This document shows, piece by piece, positions 7,030 through 10,797 of a stretch of DNA of 10,797 nt. Under the pieces are notes generated by a model. It did not search any database. It was not told the origin of the DNA and saw only the letters and a program-made list of their open reading frames with translations. The stretch is taken from NCBI GenBank assembly GCA_947378615.1, contig CANCKV010000056.1:1-10797 (forward strand), in the 5' to 3' direction. This stretch comes from Chitinophagaceae bacterium (lineage in GTDB: Bacteria; Bacteroidota; Bacteroidia; Chitinophagales; Chitinophagaceae). Numbering within the stretch: the stretch's first letter is position 1; each line of letters opens with the position of its first letter. The position numbers and the translations under genes were made by a program.

Positions 7030-7374
7030 ATGAAGCGTTTATTCATCGCAGTTGCCTTAATGATAGGCTTAACAACAGTAAGTAAGGCTCAATCACCTTA
7101 CCAGTTTCAACAGCCTAATCAGGCAAAACCAATTGTGAAGGCAATTGATAGTGTGCAGTTGGCAGGAGTGCCTATCAATGTTCTTGTTATCAGGAATATC
7201 AGTGTATCTGACAGCAGCTTAACGGTGCAGAGTGCATTGAGTTATAGCGGTAGAACGGCTAGTAACGCACAGTTCACCTTTGTTGATAAGTTCCCAATTA
7301 TTCCTTCTACTAATGTTAGTATTACGAGTGTAGCTACATTATTGGCAACTAAACGGGGAGTGACATTACATTAA
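7030..7374 (+). CDS. Small secreted hypothetical protein
   Basis: This 114-aa protein starts with a clear Sec signal peptide: MKR, hydrophobic stretch to about residue 17, and probable cleavage in SKA/QS near 20-21. The mature part (about 94 aa) is rich in Ser, Val, Gln and Thr and looks beta-stranded, with segments such as GVPINVLVIRNISVSDSSLTV and a C-terminal LLATKRGVTLH. I do not recognise a family. Its place between the signal-peptide-bearing fibre gene and the lysis cassette, and the similar signal sequence, suggest it acts with the fibre protein in the periplasm or at the surface, but this is inference. A TAAATAAATAAAA-type A-rich leader precedes the ATG. Confidence 0.7.
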   Translation: MKRLFIAVALMIGLTTVSKAQSPYQFQQPNQAKPIVKAIDSVQLAGVPINVLVIRNISVSDSSLTVQSALSYSGRTASNAQFTFVDKFPIIPSTNVSITSVATLLATKRGVTLH

Positions 7375-7416
7375 TTCTCCAATAATTATTTTGACAGCTT
7401 TTAATCGGTAAAAACT

Positions 7417-7620
7417 ATGGACAACGTTGAATTGAAAGATTGGCTTGAAAAGATTGATGGTAAGCTAGATGCTACTATAATTCAGACTACTAAGACCAAC
7501 GGCAGAGTGAATAAGTTAGAAGGTAGAATTGATAGTGTTGAAAAAGTGCTATGGTTTGCCTTCGGTACTATCATTACTGTTGGTGGATTTGTTTTTCAGC
7601 ATTGGATTAGTAAGATGTAA
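7417..7620 (+). CDS. XhlA-like lysis-associated membrane protein
   Basis: This 67-aa protein has an N-terminal amphipathic/coiled-coil segment (about 6-43, with LEGRIDSVEK at 34-43) followed by a single C-terminal transmembrane helix (about 44-63) and a short basic tail. This is the arrangement of the XhlA (haemolysin XhlA) family, small phage membrane proteins encoded beside holins and endolysins that assist host lysis. The assignment rests on architecture and context rather than a diagnostic motif. Its stop overlaps the start of the next small ORF by one base (TAATG at 7618-7622). Confidence 0.7.
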   Translation: MDNVELKDWLEKIDGKLDATIIQTTKTNGRVNKLEGRIDSVEKVLWFAFGTIITVGGFVFQHWISKM

Positions 7621-7721
7621 TGATAATCCTATTCAAAATAGTAGTTATCGCCATTGGGTTATTAACGGGCTATTTGGTTATGGATGATAATTTTTTAAAT
7701 CAAAAAAAGCGAAAGCAATGA
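7620..7721 (+). CDS. 33-aa single-pass membrane protein in the lysis cassette
   Basis: A short ORF, easily missed by gene callers, encodes 33 residues: MIILFKIVVIAIGLLTGYLV (1-20), a hydrophobic membrane segment, then a polar tail MDDNFLNQKKRKQ. Its ATG shares a base with the stop of the XhlA-like gene (TAATG), and its TGA overlaps the ATG of the holin-like gene (ATGA at 7718-7721). Without it there would be a 97-nt gap in an otherwise compact cassette. Overlaps at both ends and a clean transmembrane profile support translation by coupling. It could be a second holin, an antiholin or a pinholin-like protein; the sequence does not decide. Confidence 0.6.
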   Translation: MIILFKIVVIAIGLLTGYLVMDDNFLNQKKRKQ

Positions 7722-7957
7722 GTAATTTCTTAATTGAGTTGGCAAAAAGATGGAAAGCGCCTACACCAGCTTTCTTTAAAAAAATTATGGTGGCAGGAAT
7801 ATCATTGTCTGGGCTAGGAACTACCTTAATAGGTATTCCTGGCATTCCTCCTGTAGTGGCTGTAATTGGAAGCAAACTTATAGTGGCAGGGGCAATTGCT
7901 GCAGCAGTAGCTAAGTGTGCTGTCAAGAGTTCTACTTCTGATTTGGAGTCTAAATAA
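7718..7957 (+). CDS. Putative holin
   Basis: This 79-aa protein has a basic amphipathic N-terminus (LAKRWKAPTPAFFKK, 8-22) and two hydrophobic segments (about 23-40 and 46-68) separated by a short PGIPP turn, then a polar tail SSTSDLESK. Small size, two predicted membrane helices and position upstream of an endolysin fit a holin, which makes inner-membrane lesions so that a cytoplasmic endolysin can reach peptidoglycan. I recall Bacteroidota phage proteins with the same 'RW.A..P.FFKK' start and Ala-rich second helix, but no named family can be assigned by eye. It is coupled to the upstream 33-aa ORF by an ATGA overlap. Confidence 0.7.
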   Translation: MSNFLIELAKRWKAPTPAFFKKIMVAGISLSGLGTTLIGIPGIPPVVAVIGSKLIVAGAIAAAVAKCAVKSSTSDLESK

Positions 7958-7970
7958 ATTCTCTACAAAT

Positions 7971-8014
7971 GCCCCTTCGTCCACCCATAAGAACGACCTA
8001 GGGGCTAACTTTTT
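7971..8014 (+). promoter_or_regulatory. Leader hairpin before the spanin-like gene
   Basis: GCCCCT (7971-7976) pairs with AGGGGC (8000-8005), with an additional possible inner TCGT/ACGA pairing (7977-7980 with 7994-7997) across a bulge. It is followed by TAACTTTTT. The hairpin lies in the 63-nt gap between the holin-like and spanin-like genes. It could be a leaky terminator that lowers downstream lysis gene expression, or an mRNA stabiliser. The T-run is interrupted, so full termination is doubtful. Confidence 0.4.
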
Positions 8015-8020
8015 AAATTT

Positions 8021-8602
8021 ATGAAAAAGTTTATTTTATACTTAACTGTAGCAATTGCGACCTTCTTACTCGCTAACTACTTTACGGGATGTAATATCGT
8101 TAAACGCACACAAAAGGAAGAGCAAAACAACTTTAATAGTAGTAAGCTTGTCAATAATGATAGTGCTCATGTAATTAAGAATGATAGCAACTCTGTATCT
8201 TCAGAAGTGAAAAGCGATTCTGTTGCTGAAAAGCATACGAAAAAGAAGGGAATTACTATCAAATTTGATACAACCAAAAATTCATTTTCACCGGAAAAGC
8301 CTTACAAGTTTGTTATTGGAGGTACTTCAATAACTACTCCACAACCTATTCAGTCGGCTAAAATTGAAGATAATAGCGAAGATGATAGTTCATCAACGGT
8401 AAAAGGCAGCAATTCAAAGGCTGTAGAGGTTAAATCACTCGATAGCTCTGTTCATAAGTCTATTGATAGCACTAAAGTCTTAAAAACTTCAAAAATAGTG
8501 GAGACAAGTAAGGACAGTTATCGATTTCCATTTTGGGGTTATGTAGCAGGTGCATTGGCAATTTTAGCAGCAGGGTATTTTATTAAGCGTAAATATTTTT
8601 AA
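8021..8602 (+). CDS. Candidate unimolecular spanin (u-spanin-like)
   Basis: This 193-aa protein has MKKF, a hydrophobic stretch (4-21), and a lipobox-like FTGC with Cys at 24, then a long polar Ser/Lys/Asp-rich region (25-168) and a C-terminal transmembrane helix (about 169-188) ending in KRKYF. A lipoprotein signal at one end and a membrane helix at the other is the defining architecture of u-spanins such as phage T1 gp11, which tether outer and inner membranes and disrupt the outer membrane after peptidoglycan is cut. Phe at position -3 makes the lipobox imperfect, though Bacteroidota lipoboxes are often relaxed. The residues after Cys (NIVKR) are not acidic, so no surface-export signal is visible. 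It lies between holin-like and endolysin genes, 2 nt from the latter. If Cys24 is not lipidated it would be an i-spanin-like two-pass protein. Confidence 0.65.
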   Translation: MKKFILYLTVAIATFLLANYFTGCNIVKRTQKEEQNNFNSSKLVNNDSAHVIKNDSNSVSSEVKSDSVAEKHTKKKGITIKFDTTKNSFSPEKPYKFVIGGTSITTPQPIQSAKIEDNSEDDSSSTVKGSNSKAVEVKSLDSSVHKSIDSTKVLKTSKIVETSKDSYRFPFWGYVAGALAILAAGYFIKRKYF

Positions 8603-8604
8603 TC

Positions 8605-9054
8605 ATGACTTTTTCAGCAACAGATATTGCAAGGCAATTTCTATTTGTACGGGAAGCTGGCCCAAATACAGGGCAAAGAGTGGAAGCTATTCAAAAATGG
8701 AGTGGTGGCTCTGCTGGAGACAGTTGGTGTTGCGAATTTGCCACAATGGTATTAGATATACTTTTCCAAGGCAAAGCTCCAATACCTCGACTGCAAGCTT
8801 GCCAAGATGTATATGAATTAGCTAAAAAGAACAAGTGGCTAACAAATACTCCAGTAAGTGGCGATATCTTTATTTATGTTAATAGTACTGATCATGCTCA
8901 CCATATTGGAATCATTACCAAAGATGGTGGAGGAGTAGGCATTGCAGGCAATACTAGCGAAGATGGTACAAGTAGTAATGGAGACAGGGTAGCTGAACAC
9001 TCTATCACTACCAATCCTAAAGTAATAAAATACATTCATTACCCAAGAAACTAA
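8605..9054 (+). CDS. CHAP/NlpC-P60-type endolysin
   Basis: This 149-aa protein fits a minimal CHAP-type amidase/endopeptidase domain. The putative nucleophile is Cys42 in DSWCCEF, next to the usual W-C motif (Cys43 is the alternative). The general base is probably His100 in HAHHIGIIT, and the third residue Asn116 in AGNTSEDG. A GDIFIYV strand (86-92) precedes the His motif as in the family. These enzymes cleave peptide or amide bonds in peptidoglycan. There is no signal peptide, so release should depend on the holin encoded upstream. The start lies 2 nt after the spanin-like stop. It is the last gene of the fibre/lysis operon, 37 nt before a strong terminator. Confidence 0.85.
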   Translation: MTFSATDIARQFLFVREAGPNTGQRVEAIQKWSGGSAGDSWCCEFATMVLDILFQGKAPIPRLQACQDVYELAKKNKWLTNTPVSGDIFIYVNSTDHAHHIGIITKDGGGVGIAGNTSEDGTSSNGDRVAEHSITTNPKVIKYIHYPRN

Positions 9055-9091
9055 TTTTTTTAATTTTCTCATATGGCAGTTAGTTAGTATT

Positions 9092-9119
9092 AAAGCCCTC
9101 GTTTCTACGAGGGCTTTTT
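9092..9119 (+). terminator. Strong intrinsic terminator closing the lysis operon
   Basis: AAAGCCCTCGT (9092-9102) pairs perfectly with ACGAGGGCTTT (9107-9117) around a TTCT tetraloop, and the stem runs into five T residues (9115-9119). It follows the endolysin stop by 37 nt and precedes promoter-like element C by 14 nt, marking a transcription-unit boundary. The A-run on the opposite side could allow weak termination in both directions. Confidence 0.93.
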
Positions 9120-9133
9120 AATTTACTGTTAGA

Positions 9134-9170
9134 TGTCCTTTTATAAGCTCCTGTATAGGGTCACTTTAGC
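9134..9170 (+). promoter_or_regulatory. Bipartite promoter-like element, copy C
   Basis: TGTCCTTTTAT (9134-9144), 17 nt, then CACTTTAG (9162-9169), identical in both boxes and spacing to copy A, with unrelated sequence between. It follows the lysis terminator directly. The second box ends 5 nt before the GTG start at 9174, the same distance as at copy A (ends 1741, ATG at 1746). If it is a promoter, the tail operon transcript starts at or next to the start codon. Confidence 0.75.
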
Positions 9171-9173
9171 TAT

Positions 9174-9989
9174 GTGGTAACAATAAATTTATATCAGGCA
9201 AAGGGTATTGACATACAAATTGAATTCCCATCTTGTTGGAATGATTTAGATCATTCCGAAATAATTGAGATATGTAAACTTCAATTATTAAACCCAACAA
9301 ATAAAGAAGATAATAGGGTATCATTCTTCTTCTTCATTATTGAAACTAGATGTAAACAAAAGGGTAACTTCTTAAAAAGTGATTGGAAAGAAAAAACAGA
9401 CTTAGAAATTGTATCTCAAATATTGTATTTACTTGACTTCATTTACAATGAGAATAATCTTACTCAGCAACTACACAAGACTTTAGAAGTAGAAGGTAAA
9501 ATACTAATTGGACTAGAAAATGATTTTGAAAATATTACTTGCGGCGAATTTGAGTGCCTTGAAATTCTATTTCATGAGTTTAATGACTCCCCATCAGCAG
9601 AGGTATTAGCAAAAATGTGTGCTATTATCTTCAGGGAGAAAGGCCATCAATTTCAAGAGATCATCAATGAAAAGTTAGTTACATACGATTTTGACGAAAA
9701 ATCAAAACCATTCCTAAATCTAAAGGCATGGATACTCTATAGTATTTATACCTGGTACTGTGGATGCCGTCTTAATCTACCTAATAAATTCCCAACAGTA
9801 TATGAAGGTGATGGAACAAGTAGTAAGTCAGACCCTGATGCGCTTGCATTCACAAAATGTATTCACTCCGGAGCTGGCGTAAAAAATGGTACTCGGAATC
9901 AAATAAGAATAACGCCACTGCTTGAGTATATGTTCGAGATGGAACAGGAGGCAATTAAAGTAAAGGAATTAAACGCAAAAAATGACTAG
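9174..9989 (+). CDS. Probable tail-assembly protein (chaperone-like), unknown function
   Basis: This 271-aa soluble protein has recognisable blocks ITCGEFECLEILFHEF (121-136), a helical LNLKAWILYSIYTWYCGCRLNLP (181-203), and SDPDALAFTKCIHSGAGVKNGTR (219-241), ending in a charged helix. I recall this pattern in Bacteroidota prophage-like clusters ahead of tail-tube-like genes, the usual site of tail-assembly chaperones, but the role is inferred. The start is GTG: there is no in-frame ATG before residue 148, and the nearby ATG at 9172 is in another frame and meets a stop after two codons (ATG TGG TAA). With element C ending 4-5 nt upstream, there is no room for a ribosome-binding site, so initiation is probably leaderless. 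Its stop overlaps the next gene by 8 nt. Confidence 0.75.
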   Translation: MVTINLYQAKGIDIQIEFPSCWNDLDHSEIIEICKLQLLNPTNKEDNRVSFFFFIIETRCKQKGNFLKSDWKEKTDLEIVSQILYLLDFIYNENNLTQQLHKTLEVEGKILIGLENDFENITCGEFECLEILFHEFNDSPSAEVLAKMCAIIFREKGHQFQEIINEKLVTYDFDEKSKPFLNLKAWILYSIYTWYCGCRLNLPNKFPTVYEGDGTSSKSDPDALAFTKCIHSGAGVKNGTRNQIRITPLLEYMFEMEQEAIKVKELNAKND

Positions 9990-10539
9990 TACATTAAATG
10001 TTAGCAGCTACATTAACTATTTCCGTCAATTGGCTATTCGACATAAGGATATTCGCCATAATGTTGAAAGTGAAACAGGTAATGGAGATATTGGCACAAA
10101 GCACTTTGCTAGATGGAGTGCAGAAGAGGTTGTTACCGGATTAAGGAGTAGTATCAGCTTTACCCCATCTGCTTTATTGCTCGAGCTTTACGAGGTAATT
10201 ACCAAATCTGAATCTCCTTATGATATCAAAGGTGATTACAAGGGTGCATTCACTGTATTGGCTCATGCAGCTCCTGAAAATGTTAGTGCTGAAATAGAGG
10301 CATTTGAGTTAACAGAAAGTATTTGTTATGATTTATTAGCTGAAATATGGCAGGATCATTACGGTCCTAATACCCAAAGAGATTCTACACCATTCAAATA
10401 CTTTGACTTTGCCAACTTATCAATACTGCCAACAAGTAAGCTTTTTGATAATGAATTTGGATATAGAGTAGAATTTGGCTTTGAATTTAGGCAAACTAGA
10501 AATATTACTACACCACCTGCAGAAGGTACATTCATTTAA
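9982..10539 (+). CDS. Hypothetical phage tail/neck-region protein
   Basis: This 185-aa soluble protein has no named domain that I recognise. Visible blocks are YINYFRQLAIRHKDIRHN (11-28), RWSAEEVVTGLRSSISF (44-60), an acidic helical middle, YFDFANLSILPTSKLFDNEFGYRVEFGFEF (139-168), and an ending of RQTRNITTPPAEGTFI. The pattern (an N-terminal 'xYFxxLAxxH' block, 'EEVLTGL', and a C-terminal 'FDNxFGYRxEF' strand pair) recurs in Bacteroidota phage-like clusters as I recall them, between the 'TCGEF' protein and a tail-tube-like protein. It could be a tail completion or terminator protein, by position only. It overlaps the previous gene by 8 nt and is followed 2 nt later by the next. Confidence 0.72.
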   Translation: MTSTLNVSSYINYFRQLAIRHKDIRHNVESETGNGDIGTKHFARWSAEEVVTGLRSSISFTPSALLLELYEVITKSESPYDIKGDYKGAFTVLAHAAPENVSAEIEAFELTESICYDLLAEIWQDHYGPNTQRDSTPFKYFDFANLSILPTSKLFDNEFGYRVEFGFEFRQTRNITTPPAEGTFI

Positions 10540-10541
10540 TT

Positions 10542-10797
10542 ATGTTAAAGAATCTATTATACCCTAAAAATATAGCATCCGGTGTAGGTGAAGTAATTTA
10601 CATCGCCTTGCAAAGTTGGTTTTTTTCAATTGCAAAATCAAATAATAGTATAGAAATTACTGATAATCATGTATTTATTGAAGATAAGGGTTTCATACAG
10701 TTGCGAGCTGCACCACAAAAAAACAATGCTTCAGGAAAGTCTAGTGGCGAAATAGGTCTAAATAACACTCAGTATGCAATCCAAGGTTTTATTGCAG
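10542..10797 (+). CDS. Partial phage structural protein (5' end), tail-tube candidate
   Basis: An open frame starts at ATG 10542, 2 nt after the previous stop, and runs off the window edge after 85 codons. It begins MLKNLLYPKNIASGVGEVIY (1-20), then IALQSWFFSIAKSN, a hydrophobic/polar alternation FIEDKGFIQLRAAP (46-59) and SSGEIGLNNTQYAIQGFIA at the edge. A 'xWFxTIA ... GFIxLxxxP ... GEIGxxxxxxxF' pattern is what I remember from Bacteroidota proteins at this place in the cluster, which look like major tail or other abundant virion proteins. This is a guess from position and general pattern. The gene is incomplete here because of the window boundary, not because of a mutation. Confidence 0.7.
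   Translation, partial: MLKNLLYPKNIASGVGEVIYIALQSWFFSIAKSNNSIEITDNHVFIEDKGFIQLRAAPQKNNASGKSSGEIGLNNTQYAIQGFIA

Noticed and set aside
7678..7926. Antisense open frame of 82 codons opposite the holin-like gene
   Set aside because: Opposes two tightly coupled sense genes; its Ala/Thr/Ile-rich composition is the complement of the holin's small-residue codons.
9172..9180. ATG at 9172 as the start of the tail gene
   Set aside because: It is in a different frame and ends after two codons (ATG TGG TAA). GTG at 9174 opens the long frame. A one-base sequencing error is possible but not required.
1..10797. CRISPR array, tRNA gene, insertion sequence or attachment site
   Set aside because: I found no regularly spaced repeat series, cloverleaf-like segment, transposase or integrase frame, or matching pair of att-like direct repeats.

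Overview
This AT-rich window (by eye about 35-37% G+C) looks like part of a Bacteroidota genome carrying a prophage or phage-derived element. The evidence is protein relatedness: a RadC-like JAB protein and a DUF932/TIGR03299 protein of the Bacteroidota type, a Bacteroidota-type portal-like protein, and a DUF6712 protein. Start codons lie in A/T-rich context with no Shine-Dalgarno sequence, and signal peptides end in '...Q', as is usual for the phylum. All supported genes are on the + strand. I see no tRNA, rRNA, CRISPR array, transposase or integrase.

Layout. (1) 1-1590: an accessory pair, RadC-like JAB protein and DUF932 protein, closed by an intrinsic terminator (1555-1590). Its U-tract is also one arm of a perfect 18-bp inverted repeat (1578-1641), followed by two copies of a 12-bp direct repeat. 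(2) 1706-4578: a small protein of unknown function, a portal-like protein and a DUF6712 protein, probably the packaging/connector side of a virion. (3) 4584-9119: two tail-fibre-type genes, a small secreted protein, then a lysis cassette (XhlA-like membrane protein, a 33-aa membrane ORF, holin-like protein, a protein built like a unimolecular spanin, CHAP endolysin), closed by a strong 11-bp-stem terminator. (4) 9134-end: two proteins that I recall from Bacteroidota phage-like clusters, probably tail assembly, and the start of a third gene cut off by the window edge.

The main discovery is a bipartite element, TGTCCTTTTAT-N17-CACTTTwG. It occurs three times with identical spacing (1706-1741, 4584-4619, 9134-9169), once at the head of each phage transcription unit and nowhere else that I found. 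Its geometry suits a promoter. At the first and third copies the start codon lies only 4-5 nt beyond the second box, so those mRNAs should be leaderless; the third begins with GTG. I read it as an element-specific promoter set that turns on the connector, fibre-plus-lysis and tail operons together.

No terminase, major capsid protein, protease or tape-measure gene lies inside the window, so I cannot tell from it whether the element is a complete phage, a remnant or a particle-like derivative.
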